Below are positions 25,217 through 33,223 of a DNA stretch of 64,000 nucleotides, piece after piece. The translations under genes were made by a program, and so were the position numbers. The stretch is taken from the NCBI RefSeq assembly GCF_002831585.1, contig NZ_CP025113.1, positions 5,409,001 through 5,473,000 of the forward strand, read 5' to 3'. The notes beneath the pieces were generated by a model. The model did not search any database and was not told the origin of the DNA. It was given only the letters and a program-made list of their open reading frames with translations. Every line of letters starts with the position of its first letter. The first letter of the stretch is position 1. This DNA is from Bradyrhizobium sp. SK17 (GTDB lineage Bacteria; Pseudomonadota; Alphaproteobacteria; Rhizobiales; Xanthobacteraceae).

Positions 25217-26488
25217 ATGAACGCGTTCCGGCGAATGAACACCGCGCTGATGGTCGACGAATCCAGGCAGATCTTCAAGGTCTCGCGCCAGGCCTTCGTC
25301 GATCCGGACATTCTCGAAGCCGAGCGGACGCGCATCTTCGACAAATGCTGGCTCTATCTCGGCCATGCCTCGGAGTTGCAGAAGCCCGGCGACTTCGTCA
25401 CCCGCCAGGTCGGCGGCCGCAACATCCTGTTCGCGCGCGACGCCAAGGGGACCCTGCGCGCGATGTTCAACACCTGCCCGCACCGCGGCGCCCAGGTGTG
25501 CCGCGAAAAACACGGCAACGCCAAGTCCTTCCAGTGCTTCTATCACGGCTGGGTGTTCGGGCTCGACGGCGCGCTGCGCAGCCAGCCGGGCGAAGCCTCG
25601 TACGCGCCCGATTTCAAGGAGCGCAGCACCTCCAACATGCAGCCTGTGCCGCGGTTCGAGACGTTTCGCGATTTCTGCTTCGTCTGTTTCGATCGCAACG
25701 CCGAGCCGCTCGACAGCTATCTCGGCGCGGTCAAGGAATATCTCGACGTGATCGCCGACCAGGCCGAGATGGGCATGACCATCGTCGGCGGCACGCAGGA
25801 ATATTCGATGCGCGCCAACTGGAAGCTGCTCACCGAGAACTCGATCGACGGCTATCACGCGCTCACCACCCATGCGACCTACTTCGACTACCTGAAGGCC
25901 ACCAATGGCGGCCTTGCGCCGGTGCCGCTCGAGGGGGCCGCGCGCGATCTCGGCAACGGACATGCGGTGCTGGAGTACAAGGCGCCGTGGGGACGCCCGG
26001 TCGCCCAGTGGGTCCCGATGTGGGGCGAAGACGGCAAGCGCGAGATCGACCGGCTCTATCAGGGCCTGGTCGCGCGCTACGGCGAGGAGCGCGCCAAACG
26101 CATCGCGCTCTACAACCGCAATTTGTTCGTATTCCCCAACCTTGTCGTCAACGACATCATGGCGGTGACGATCCGCACCTATTATCCGCATGCGCCCGAC
26201 TTCATGACCGTCAGCGCCTGGGCGCTCGCACCGAAGGAAGAGACCGACTGGGCGCGCAAGTATCGCCTGTTCAACTTCCTCGAATTCCTCGGCCCCGGCG
26301 GCTTCGCCACGCCCGACGACGTCGAGGCCCTCGAGCAGTGCCAGCGCGGCTTCCGCAACGCGACCGAAGCGCAGTGGAACGACATCTCCAAGGGCATGGG
26401 CAAGGAGACACCGGCCTATGACGACGAGCTGCAAATGCGGGCGTTCTGGTCGAACTGGAACAGGCACGTGTTCGCGGCATCGGCGTAA
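25217..26488 (+). CDS. Rieske-type aromatic ring-hydroxylating dioxygenase, alpha subunit
   Basis: The 423-residue catalytic subunit that adds both atoms of O2 to an aromatic ring to give a cis-dihydrodiol. The Rieske [2Fe-2S] ligands are Cys87, His89, Cys107 and His110 (CPHRGA...CFYHGW). The mononuclear iron ligands are His214 and His219 in [12 protein letters not shown] with the bridging Asp211, and Asp367 or 368 in [17 protein letters not shown] precedes the ATG. The beta subunit follows after 11 bp. The overall motif spacing fits dioxygenases for aromatic carboxylates and alkylbenzoates as well as bicyclic hydrocarbons; the substrate cannot be fixed from sequence alone. Confidence 0.94.
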   Translation: MNAFRRMNTALMVDESRQIFKVSRQAFVDPDILEAERTRIFDKCWLYLGHASELQKPGDFVTRQVGGRNILFARDAKGTLRAMFNTCPHRGAQVCREKHGNAKSFQCFYHGWVFGLDGALRSQPGEASYAPDFKERSTSNMQPVPRFETFRDFCFVCFDRNAEPLDSYLGAVKEYLDVIADQAEMGMTIVGGTQEYSMRANWKLLTENSIDGYHALTTHATYFDYLKATNGGLAPVPLEGAARDLGNGHAVLEYKAPWGRPVAQWVPMWGEDGKREIDRLYQGLVARYGEERAKRIALYNRNLFVFPNLVVNDIMAVTIRTYYPHAPDFMTVSAWALAPKEETDWARKYRLFNFLEFLGPGGFATPDDVEALEQCQRGFRNATEAQWNDISKGMGKETPAYDDELQMRAFWSNWNRHVFAASA

Positions 26489-26499
26489 GGGAGACGACG

Positions 26500-26985
26500 A
26501 TGGAGAATATCGCGCGCGCCGATGTCGAGGATTTCCTGTTCGCCGAGGCCGAGCTGCTCGATGAGTGGCGCCTGCCCGAATGGCTCGAGCTGTTCACGGA
26601 AGACGCGATCTACTACGTACCATCCACCGACGTCCCCGCGGACTCCTCGCCCGACAAGAACCTGTTCTATGTCGCAGACGACCGCTTCCGCCTCAGCGAG
26701 CGCGTCAAGCGCTTGATGAAGCGCACGGCGCATGCCGAGTTCCCGCATTCGCGGACCCGCCATCTCGTCAGCAATGTCCGGATCCGCGGCCGCAGCGACG
26801 ACGAGATCGAGGTCGCCGCCGCCTTCATCACCTACCGCACCAAGGACGGCGTCACGGACACCTATTTCGGCAGCAACCGCTACCGGCTGGTGGTCGAGGG
26901 TGGCCGGCTGCGGATCAAGGAGAAGCGCTGCCTGCTCGACAGCGACGGCCTGCGCACGCAGGGCCGCGTCAGTATCATCCTTTAG
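26500..26985 (+). CDS. Aromatic ring-hydroxylating dioxygenase, beta subunit
   Basis: A 161-residue cystatin-like alpha+beta barrel subunit (ring_hydroxyl_B family) that forms the alpha3-beta3 oxygenase. The family segments are EDFLFAEAELLDEWRLPEW near the N-terminus, FTEDAIYYVPST, SRTRHLVSNVRI near 82, and a basic C-terminus with RLRIKEKRCLLDSDGL. It is between the alpha gene and the SDR, spaced 11 and 13 bp. Confidence 0.93.
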   Translation: MENIARADVEDFLFAEAELLDEWRLPEWLELFTEDAIYYVPSTDVPADSSPDKNLFYVADDRFRLSERVKRLMKRTAHAEFPHSRTRHLVSNVRIRGRSDDEIEVAAAFITYRTKDGVTDTYFGSNRYRLVVEGGRLRIKEKRCLLDSDGLRTQGRVSIIL

Positions 26986-26998
26986 GAAACATCCGGTC

Positions 26999-27760
26999 GT
27001 GGACAACAAGCTGAAGAACAACGTCGCTGTGGTGACGGGCGCCGCGAAGGGCATCGGCCTTGCGATCGCCGAGCGGCTGGCAAGCGACGGCGCCAGGCTG
27101 GTGCTGGCCGATCTCGATCAGGCCGGGCTGGATCAGGCGGCGGCCGACCTCGCCAGTCGTTTCGACACCGAAGTCGCAACCCAGTCTGGCGACCTCGCCG
27201 ATCAGGAGATCGCCGGCAAGACCATCAAGCTCGCCAGTGACCGGTTTGGCCGTCTCGACATCCTCGTCAACAATGCCGGCGGCGGCATCATCAAGCCGTT
27301 TGCGGAGCACACCCCGCAGACGCTGAAGACCACGATCGACCGCAATCTGTGGACCGTGCTGTGGTGCTCCTGGTATGCGGTGCCGCAGATGCGACAGCAG
27401 GCCTACGGGCGTATCATCAATCTCGGCGCAGATTCCGTGCGCAACGGATTGTGGGACCATGCCGCCTACAATGCGGCCAAGGGCGGCGTGCATGGCCTCA
27501 CCACCGGAATGGCGCGCGAGCTCGCCAAGGACGGCATCACCGTGAATACGGTGGCGCCTTGCGCGGTGAACACGCCGCAGATGGTCGCCATCACCAAGAG
27601 CGACCCGGCCCTTGCCGCCAAATTCGTCAGCGTCATCCCGATGGGCCGGCCGGCCGAAATGGAGGAAGTCGCCTCGATGGTCTCCTATCTCGCTTCCGCC
27701 GAAGCGTCGTTCGTGACCGGACAGGTCATCAGCGTCAACGGCGGCAGCACCATGCTGTGA
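26999..27760 (+). CDS. cis-Dihydrodiol dehydrogenase-type SDR
   Basis: A 253-residue classical SDR with TGAAKGIGLAIA near 14, NNAGGG near 91, and the catalytic Tyr and Lys in AAYNAAKGG near 160. It ends VNGGSTML, a normal SDR C-terminus. The start is the GTG at 26999, after AGGAAAC; the next in-frame starts would cut the cofactor loop. Between the dioxygenase beta subunit and the ferredoxin it most likely rearomatises the cis-diol to a catechol with NAD+, supplying the substrate for the extradiol enzymes downstream. Confidence 0.87.
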   Translation: MDNKLKNNVAVVTGAAKGIGLAIAERLASDGARLVLADLDQAGLDQAAADLASRFDTEVATQSGDLADQEIAGKTIKLASDRFGRLDILVNNAGGGIIKPFAEHTPQTLKTTIDRNLWTVLWCSWYAVPQMRQQAYGRIINLGADSVRNGLWDHAAYNAAKGGVHGLTTGMARELAKDGITVNTVAPCAVNTPQMVAITKSDPALAAKFVSVIPMGRPAEMEEVASMVSYLASAEASFVTGQVISVNGGSTML

Positions 27761-27768
27761 GGTTTGCC

Positions 27769-28083
27769 ATGGCTGAAACAGTCGTCCTCTGCGCCGCCGA
27801 TCAGGTTGTCGAAGGCGAGATCAAGCAGGCGCCGCTGCCCGACGGCACCAACGTCGCTCTGTACCGCATCGCCGGCACGATCTACGCCACGGCGGACATG
27901 TGCACCCATGGCGAGGCCTCGCTGGCGGAGGAAGGCATCATCAGCGGCAAGATCGTCGAATGCACCTTCCACTTCGGAACCTTCGACGTCACCACCGGCG
28001 AGCCGACCGGCATGCCCTGCGAGATTCCCTTGAAGACCTATCCCGTCACGGTCGTGGATGGGCAGGTCCAGATCGAGGTGTGA
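27769..28083 (+). CDS. Rieske ferredoxin component of the dioxygenase
   Basis: A 104-residue Rieske [2Fe-2S] protein. Ligands are Cys44 and His46 in CTHGEASLAEEG and Cys64 and His67 in CTFHFGTFD, with the short 17-residue spacing of BphA3/NdoA-type ferredoxins. It carries electrons from the reductase at 23980 to the alpha subunit. The ATG at 27769 follows TGAGG. Its stop (28081-28083) is 1 base before the ATG that probably starts the TetR gene. Confidence 0.93.
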   Translation: MAETVVLCAADQVVEGEIKQAPLPDGTNVALYRIAGTIYATADMCTHGEASLAEEGIISGKIVECTFHFGTFDVTTGEPTGMPCEIPLKTYPVTVVDGQVQIEV

Positions 28084-28084
28084 C

Positions 28085-28767
28085 ATGGCCCCCGTCCCGA
28101 TCGCGCTCCCGCGCCGCTCAAATCCGCCCGGCGAGCGCTGGCGCCGCCGCGCCGCCGCACCCAGGCCGAACGGACCGCCGAGACGCGCCTGCGCATCCTC
28201 AAGGCTGCCGCCCATCTGATCCGGCGCCGCGGCTATGCGCGGTTCCGGACGGCTGAGGTCGCCGCCGAGGCCGGCGTCTCGCGCGGCGCACAGCTGCATC
28301 ATTTCCCGACCAAGGATTCCCTGGTGGTCGCCACGCTCGAATATGTGTTCGAGCAAGCCCAGATCGTCAGCCGGCGCCGCGCCGCCGCGATCAATCGGCC
28401 GCGCGATCTGGTCGAGGCAGTCATCGAGGACGCCAAGGAGTTCTTCTTCAGCCAGCACTTCATGGTGGCGATCGACATCGTCCTTTCGACCTCCACGGAC
28501 CAGGCCGTCCGCAAGCAGATCCTCGACATTTCCCGTAAGGCGCGCCGTCCGGTCGAAGGCGCCTGGGCCGAGGCGCTGGTCGCAGGCGGCGTCCCGGCGG
28601 CGGTCGCCGGCGACATCGTGGCGCTCACGCTCGGCGTCGTCCGCGGCATGGCGCTGCGCACGCTCTGGGACAACGATCCGAACTGGTTCGATCAGTTGTT
28701 CGGGCTCTGGCGGCGGATGATCAAGATCTTCCTCGAGGCGGAACAAAAGCGTGGACGGTTGCGATGA
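28085..28767 (+). CDS. TetR-family regulator with an apparent one-base frameshift at its 5' end
   Basis: From about 28156 to 28767 one frame encodes a full TetR repressor: RTAETRLRILKAAAHLI, the HTH (TAEVAAEAGVSRGAQLHHFPTKDSL) and a ligand domain ending FLEAEQKRGRLR. No ATG, GTG or TTG precedes the HTH in this frame back to the stop at 28081; only a CTG at 28138. The ATG at 28085, well placed after GAGGTG, is in another frame. ATG is followed by GGCCCCCG: one more C in the run of five would join it to the TetR frame and read MAPRPDRAPAPLKSARR. Either a base is missing, the gene is really frameshifted, or an unusual start is used. The stop overlaps the next start (ATGA at 28764). Confidence 0.75.
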
Positions 28768-29657
28768 GGAGCACTGCGAGGGAGGCAACGGCGCCGATCA
28801 CGTCGGTCTGCTACGTCAGGGCCGCGGTTGGCGAACCGCAGGCCGGCGTCCGTTTCGTCTCCGAGATCTTCGGCTTGCAGCCGGTTCCGACCCACGACGG
28901 TGAATTTGCCTTCCGCTCCGACGATCGCTATCGCACCGTGAGTCTCGGCTGCGATGAAGATGGCGGCAGCATCGGCGTCGAGGTCTGGGACGATGCCGCA
29001 TTGCTGGAGATCGGCGAGCGGCTGCGCGCGCAAGGGTTCGCCGCGATAGCCGCAAGCCCCGAGCAGTGCCGCCGACGGTACGTCCAATCGGCGCTCCTCG
29101 CCACCGACGCATCCGGCAATCGCATCGATCTCGTGACCCGCCCGACCCGCAGCGGCAGGCGATATTTCCCGACCCGCGACGCCGGCATCGTGCAATTCCA
29201 CGGTGTCGGCCTGTGCAGCACGCAGCCCGTCCGCGATCTCGCCTTTTGGCGCCTGCTCGGCGCCGACGTCTCCGACTGGGTCGGCGACATCGCCTATTTG
29301 CGGATCGACGATCTGCATCACCGCGTTGCGCTTCACCCGTCCAAGCGCAACGGACTTCTCTACGCGGCATTCGAGGTCGAGGGCCTCGATCAGATCATGC
29401 AGAACAGCTACTTCATGCAGGACCACCAGATCAGGATATTGCAGGGCCCCGGTCGGCAGGCGGCTTCCCGCCAGATCTTCCTGCACGTCGAAGGACCAGG
29501 CGGCCTGGTCTTTTCCTATGTCAACGGCATGGCGAGATACGGCGACAGGCCGCGGCCGGCGCGGCAATTCCCGCTGACGGCGACGTCCCTCTGCGATTGG
29601 GGCAGCGAGTGCAAGGACGTACCGGAGTTGACTCCACCAACCGACCAGGAGGGCTAA
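28764..29657 (+). CDS. Extradiol dioxygenase homologue with degenerate active site
   Basis: A 297-residue two-domain vicinal-oxygen-chelate protein of the type I extradiol (BphC) family, a paralogue of the next gene (shared SGRRYF, RDAGI, GPGR). Aligned to that gene, the first iron ligand is kept (His146 in FHGVGL) and so is the active-site pair His185-His186 (LHHRVAL). The second ligand is Phe203, the third is Ser251 (VFSYVNG), the acid-base His is Gln232 (GPGRQ), and the conserved Tyr is His241. Two of three iron ligands are thus lost, so ring cleavage is unlikely. It keeps an intact frame, good start coupling to the TetR gene, and 3-bp spacing to its paralogue. A regulatory or structural subunit role is possible. 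Confidence 0.85.
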   Translation: MRSTAREATAPITSVCYVRAAVGEPQAGVRFVSEIFGLQPVPTHDGEFAFRSDDRYRTVSLGCDEDGGSIGVEVWDDAALLEIGERLRAQGFAAIAASPEQCRRRYVQSALLATDASGNRIDLVTRPTRSGRRYFPTRDAGIVQFHGVGLCSTQPVRDLAFWRLLGADVSDWVGDIAYLRIDDLHHRVALHPSKRNGLLYAAFEVEGLDQIMQNSYFMQDHQIRILQGPGRQAASRQIFLHVEGPGGLVFSYVNGMARYGDRPRPARQFPLTATSLCDWGSECKDVPELTPPTDQEG

Positions 29658-29660
29658 GAC

Positions 29661-30521
29661 ATGATTCAGCTCAAGGACGTGAGTTACGTCCGTCTTGGCT
29701 CACCGGACCTCGAATCCGCCGAGCGCTTCGCCACGACCTGCCTCGGGCTGCAAGTCGGCGAACGCGGCAGGAAGGACCTCTACCTTCGGTCGGACGATCG
29801 CGCCCACACGCTGTGCTATTCGGAAGGCGACCCACGCAGCCAGACTGTCGGCTTCGAGGTGGAGGATGAGGCAAGCCTACAGGACGCTGCGTCAACCCTG
29901 GAGTCGCTCGGACATGCCGTTCATACCGGCACCGCCCACGAGGTCGAACAGCGCAGGGTCAAGGCATTCATCGGGTTCCGTGATCCGACGGGAAACCACA
30001 TCGAGCTCGTCGTCCGCCCCGAGCGCAGCGGACGGCGGTACTTTGCAAGCCGCGATGCCGGGATCACCGGGTTCAGCCATATCGGGCTCAATTCGACCGA
30101 TCCGGTGCGCGACGAGCAATTCTGGACGCAGGTTTGCAACGCCCGCGTCAGCGACCGGATCGGCGACATCCCCCTCATGCGCGTCAACGCCATCCACCAC
30201 ACCATCGCGCTGGTGCGGGCTCCGAACGCCGGCATCCAGCACATCAATCACCAAGTCGGAAGCAGCGATGATGTGCTTCGGTCGTACTACTTCCTCAATG
30301 AGAAGCGCGTGCCGATCGTGTTCGGCCCGGGGAGACATCCGACATCGGGCGCGAGGTTCCTCTACTTCAAGGGACCTGACGGGATGATCTTCGAGTATTC
30401 CGTCGGTGTCGACGAGATCGAGGACGAGGCGACGCACCGGCCGCGGCAGTTCGGCTTCGAGCCCACCAGCTTCTGCATGTGGGGCGCGAAGCCAGCCGGC
30501 ATGGTCCTTCCAAGCAAATAG
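29661..30521 (+). CDS. Type I extradiol ring-cleavage dioxygenase
   Basis: A 286-residue two-domain extradiol dioxygenase that opens a catechol next to the diol with O2 and Fe(II). All expected residues are visible in the C-terminal domain: iron ligands His140 (GFSHIGL), His197 (IQHINHQVG) and Glu245 (GMIFEYSVG), and active-site His180 (IHHTIAL), His226 (GPGRHPTSG) and Tyr235 (FLYFKGPDG). The start ATG at 29661 lies 3 bp after the degenerate paralogue's stop. No alpha/beta-hydrolase of the BphD type is in the window, so processing of the ring-fission product must use another enzyme, perhaps the amidohydrolase at 22827. Last gene of the dioxygenase operon. Confidence 0.92.
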   Translation: MIQLKDVSYVRLGSPDLESAERFATTCLGLQVGERGRKDLYLRSDDRAHTLCYSEGDPRSQTVGFEVEDEASLQDAASTLESLGHAVHTGTAHEVEQRRVKAFIGFRDPTGNHIELVVRPERSGRRYFASRDAGITGFSHIGLNSTDPVRDEQFWTQVCNARVSDRIGDIPLMRVNAIHHTIALVRAPNAGIQHINHQVGSSDDVLRSYYFLNEKRVPIVFGPGRHPTSGARFLYFKGPDGMIFEYSVGVDEIEDEATHRPRQFGFEPTSFCMWGAKPAGMVLPSK

Positions 30522-30591
30522 CATTCGGCTCGTGTCCGGCGCGCGATTCCTGTAGCGGGCGCAAGGTCCGGGCGGCCGCGTTAGAGCCTTT

Positions 30592-30616
30592 CCCGTTCCG
30601 ACGGAATCGGAACGGG
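30592..30616. terminator. Hairpin between convergent genes, part of a dispersed repeat
   Basis: A perfect 10-bp stem CCCGTTCCGA / TCGGAACGGG with a 5-nt loop, bounded by AGAGCCTTT and GGCTC, stands 70 bp after the extradiol stop and 90 bp before the end of the convergent nuclease gene. It could end transcription from both sides. There is no U-tract on either strand. Confidence 0.45.
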
Positions 30617-30637
30617 GCTCCAGGTTCTTGTCCGTGA

Positions 30638-30673
30638 CGCGTTTTCTTCACGCGAACCGGTCTCCACTTCGCT
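30638..30673 (-). repeat. Dispersed 36-bp repeat, copy 1
   Basis: Read on the minus strand these 36 bases are identical, except for one position, to 60686-60721 on the plus strand. In both places a hairpin follows on the same side (here 30592-30616; there 60739-60771), so the full unit is a compound repeat. Together they fill the 184-bp gap 30522-30705, which holds no gene. Confidence 0.8.
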
Positions 30674-30705
30674 CGACAACGCTCTCCCCATCGACCGACA
30701 ATCGG

Positions 30706-31794
30706 TCACGGCCAGATCGCGTTCAGCAGTTCGGCCAGCCTTGCGCCACCCTTGGCGAGTTGCCTGCGCTTGATGGCGTCGACGGCGTGCAGATAGTCCA
30801 TGTGATTGTCGAACGCGACGACCCATTTGGACTGCGCCGGCGGCACTGTCGGCCCGAAGCTGAGCCCCTTGAAGGCGTCATGCGCGACCAGCAGCGTGTC
30901 GGTCGCCCAGGCCACCGGCCAGCCATCCGGGGCGCCCGGGCTTGGCGGGACCAGTCTCGCAGCATCCATCAGTTCACCGGTGGCGGCATCGCCGAGGTCG
31001 GTCGGGATGTCATCCCATTCGCGGTGCAGATTGATGGTCTGGAATGGCACCGCGACGCCGTCCTGGATCGCGTTCCCGCCGATCGTATCGGTGAGCGGAT
31101 CGACCTGATGGGTGGCGTCAGGATCGACCGGCTGACCGCCGGGATCGAGATAGACCGCGCCGACATGCAGCGGCTGGTGCAGATCGCCGATCAGGTGCGC
31201 GAGCAGCAAGAGGGCTTCCTTCTTGTCCCGGATCGAGAACGGGAACGGCGGCGGGATCGGCCGGTCCTGGAGCACCGCGATGGCAGCGCTGATCGCCGCG
31301 ACCAGATCGTGCGGATTGGTGCCCTGGAGGGCGCGGTCGAAGCTGTTGCGCTGGATCGCGACGTCGACGAAATGGAAGGTGTTGTGGCAACCGCGCTCGA
31401 AGCCGTCGGGCTTGTAGGAGCAGGTCGACCAGTTGCGCGCGACATAGTCCACCATGCGTGCCCTCTCCCGCGCCGAATTGAACGGCGTGCAGGGCACCTC
31501 ATATTCCAGATGTTCGGGGTCCACCTCGTAGTGAAACCGGCCGTCATCGTGCCGGGCGACGCTTTTGACGCAGTCGAGCCATGGGGCGGCCTTGCGCAGG
31601 TCGATGCCATGCGTGTCGCCCTCATTGAGGAGCCTCTCGACCTGAGCCTTCGCGGCGGGCTTCAGCAGATGGTCGGCGATCGCGCCGACGACGCGATGGC
31701 CCTCATAGCCCCAAGCCGACGCACCGGTCGGCCATAGCGCGACCGGGACCAGCGAGCCGAGCAGCCACCCCAAGGCAACGACCATTCTCAACAT
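30706..31794 (-). CDS. Secreted S1/P1-type nuclease
   Basis: A 362-residue zinc-dependent nuclease of the S1/P1 family, acting outside the cytoplasm on single-stranded nucleic acid. A signal peptide (MLRMVVALGWLLGSLVPVALW..ASA) should be cut before Trp28, which as the mature N-terminus is a zinc ligand in this family. Other ligand motifs are GYEGHRVVG near 29, NTFHFVDV near 140, and LAHLIGDLHQPLHVG near 195. The start at 31794 follows GAGG. Four or more cysteines (DCVKS, PCTPF, STCSY, RGCHNT) fit disulphides. Single gene on the leftward strand; no regulatory signal recognised. S1/P1 nucleases are commoner in fungi and plants but are known in bacteria. Confidence 0.88.
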   Translation of the reverse strand: MLRMVVALGWLLGSLVPVALWPTGASAWGYEGHRVVGAIADHLLKPAAKAQVERLLNEGDTHGIDLRKAAPWLDCVKSVARHDDGRFHYEVDPEHLEYEVPCTPFNSARERARMVDYVARNWSTCSYKPDGFERGCHNTFHFVDVAIQRNSFDRALQGTNPHDLVAAISAAIAVLQDRPIPPPFPFSIRDKKEALLLLAHLIGDLHQPLHVGAVYLDPGGQPVDPDATHQVDPLTDTIGGNAIQDGVAVPFQTINLHREWDDIPTDLGDAATGELMDAARLVPPSPGAPDGWPVAWATDTLLVAHDAFKGLSFGPTVPPAQSKWVVAFDNHMDYLHAVDAIKRRQLAKGGARLAELLNAIWP

Positions 31795-31950
31795 CGCGCG
31801 ACCTCGCAACTTCTGGAGCGTCCTGTGGTTGTCCGATACTGGCGCAACAATCATACGACAGTGTGGGTCCGGGGTCGTTCATGCAGTCGTGCGTGGCCAT
31901 GATCCGGCATCTGCGCTAGCTTTGAGTCGGTCTCACAGACGGAGGATGTC

Positions 31951-32229
31951 ATGATCCGACTGATCTCCATTGTTTGCGTCGCCGTCGGCATCACCGTCAC
32001 CATGCCCGCGAGCTTCGGCCGCGGCGGAGGTGGCGGAATGCACCACGCGGCCATGACTGCCGCCCTTCACGTCGATACGCCGGGAACCAACTCGTCGGGC
32101 ACCGCCTTGTCCGCCTCGGGCATCGGCAGTTCTACCCGGGGCGTATCGCTTGGCACCAACCCCGCGATCGCCCGTGAGGACGCCGCGGTCGCAAAACTGG
32201 TGAAGGGATCGATCTGCCGGGGCTGCTGA
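31951..32229 (+). CDS. Small secreted protein, uncharacterised
   Basis: A 92-residue protein with a predicted signal peptide (MIRLISIVCVAVGITVTMPAS) and a mature part starting with a glycine run and MHHAAM. It is Ser/Thr/Gly-rich and ends SICRGC, two cysteines that could form a disulphide or hold metal. A strong GGAGG site precedes the ATG, and a terminator-like hairpin follows. I do not recognise the family. Confidence 0.65.
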   Translation: MIRLISIVCVAVGITVTMPASFGRGGGGGMHHAAMTAALHVDTPGTNSSGTALSASGIGSSTRGVSLGTNPAIAREDAAVAKLVKGSICRGC

Positions 32230-32240
32230 GCGCGGCATCG

Positions 32241-32285
32241 GCTAAAGCGAGATGCGATGAGGTCGAATCGTCATCTCGCTTTAGC
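32241..32285 (+). terminator. Hairpin with 14-bp stem after the small secreted protein gene
   Basis: GCTAAAGCGAGATG (32241-32254) pairs perfectly with CATCTCGCTTTAGC (32272-32285) around a 17-nt loop, then TTCTTGTTT follows. It begins 11 bases after the stop codon of 31951-32229, so it probably acts as its terminator. The sequence is also of a repeat type. Confidence 0.6.
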
Positions 32286-32296
32286 TTCTTGTTTGC

Positions 32297-32341
32297 GCAT
32301 GATCTTTTCGGAAAACCGCTTCGCGCTTTCCCGGATCATGC
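32297..32341. repeat. Palindromic repeat GCATGATC...GATCATGC
   Basis: GCATGATC (32297-32304) and GATCATGC (32334-32341) bracket an inner TTTTCGGAAAA. It directly abuts the end of the crotonase gene at 32343, and with the preceding hairpin fills the gap 32230-32342. This pattern is a common interspersed element in Bradyrhizobium relatives (recollection, not searched). Confidence 0.6.
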
Positions 32342-32342
32342 T

Positions 32343-33149
32343 CTAGCGCCCCCTGAAATGCGGCGGCCGCCGTCCGAGGAAGGCCGCGACGCCCTCCTTG
32401 TGGTCTTCGGTCAGGCTCGCCAGCGCAAACTGGTCGAGGTCCATGTGGCTGGCGAGATCGTCCAGCGCATGCGCCAGCCGGTTGACGGTCAGCTTGGTCA
32501 TCGCGACCGAGATCGGCGGCTGCGCGGCGACCTTGGCCGCCAGCGCCATCGCGGCCTCGAAGGACTTGCCGGGATCGGCCAGCTGCTCCACCAGGCCCCA
32601 TTGACAGGCCTCGTCGGCCGATATCCGGTCGTCGGCCAGGATCACCGCCTGCTTGGTGCGGGCCGGTCCCATCAGGTGCAGCATGCGCGGTACGCTTTGC
32701 CAGCTCATGTTCATGCCGAGCGCGATCTCCGGCACCCGCATATGCGCGTCGCGCGCCATCACCCGGAAATCCAGCGCCACCGCCAGCGCCACGCCGCCGC
32801 CGACGCAGAAGCCTTCGATGGCGCCGATCGTGACCTGCTCCATGTCCTGCCAGGCTCGCGTCAGCCGCGGCCCGAGTTTCAGGTGCCGGCGCAGCGCGCC
32901 GATGTCCATGGTCTGGCGCGAACGTCCCTCGGCATCCTTGAGGTCGAAGCCGGCGCTGAACGATTTGCTGCCGCCGGTCAGCACCACCACCGAGGTCCCG
33001 CCGTCATCCTCGAAGCTGCGCGCCGCATCGGTCAATTGCCGCAGCGCGTCGGGCGAAAGGGCGTTGATACCGTCGCCGCGGTCGAACCGCACCACCGCGA
33101 TGCGGCCCTCCGGTCCGAGGCCCTTCTCGATCGTTACATAGTCAGTCAT
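32343..33149 (-). CDS. Enoyl-CoA hydratase/isomerase family protein
   Basis: A crotonase of 268 residues: SFSAGFDLKDAEGR near 62 and GFCVGGGVALAVALDFR near 113 form the oxyanion hole. RVPEIALGMNMSWQSVPR keeps the second hydratase Glu but the first is Ala, so exact chemistry is unclear. The start at 33149 has GGGAGG upstream. It is divergent from the nitrile hydratase operon, 74 bp away. No convincing copy of the island operator is present in that gap, so it is probably outside the catabolic regulon. Confidence 0.88.
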   Translation of the reverse strand: MTDYVTIEKGLGPEGRIAVVRFDRGDGINALSPDALRQLTDAARSFEDDGGTSVVVLTGGSKSFSAGFDLKDAEGRSRQTMDIGALRRHLKLGPRLTRAWQDMEQVTIGAIEGFCVGGGVALAVALDFRVMARDAHMRVPEIALGMNMSWQSVPRMLHLMGPARTKQAVILADDRISADEACQWGLVEQLADPGKSFEAAMALAAKVAAQPPISVAMTKLTVNRLAHALDDLASHMDLDQFALASLTEDHKEGVAAFLGRRPPHFRGR

Positions 33150-33223
33150 GCATACCTCCCTGCTCGCATTGTTGTGTACTGCTTGCCTCGACATAACACG
33201 GCCGTTTCGCCTATTCTCTGGGC

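Noticed and set aside
33165..33185. TTGTGTACTGC in the crotonase/nitrile hydratase gap as an eleventh copy of the island operator
   Set aside because: Only one half (GTAC plus ACA on the complement) matches, and neither neighbour belongs to the pathway.
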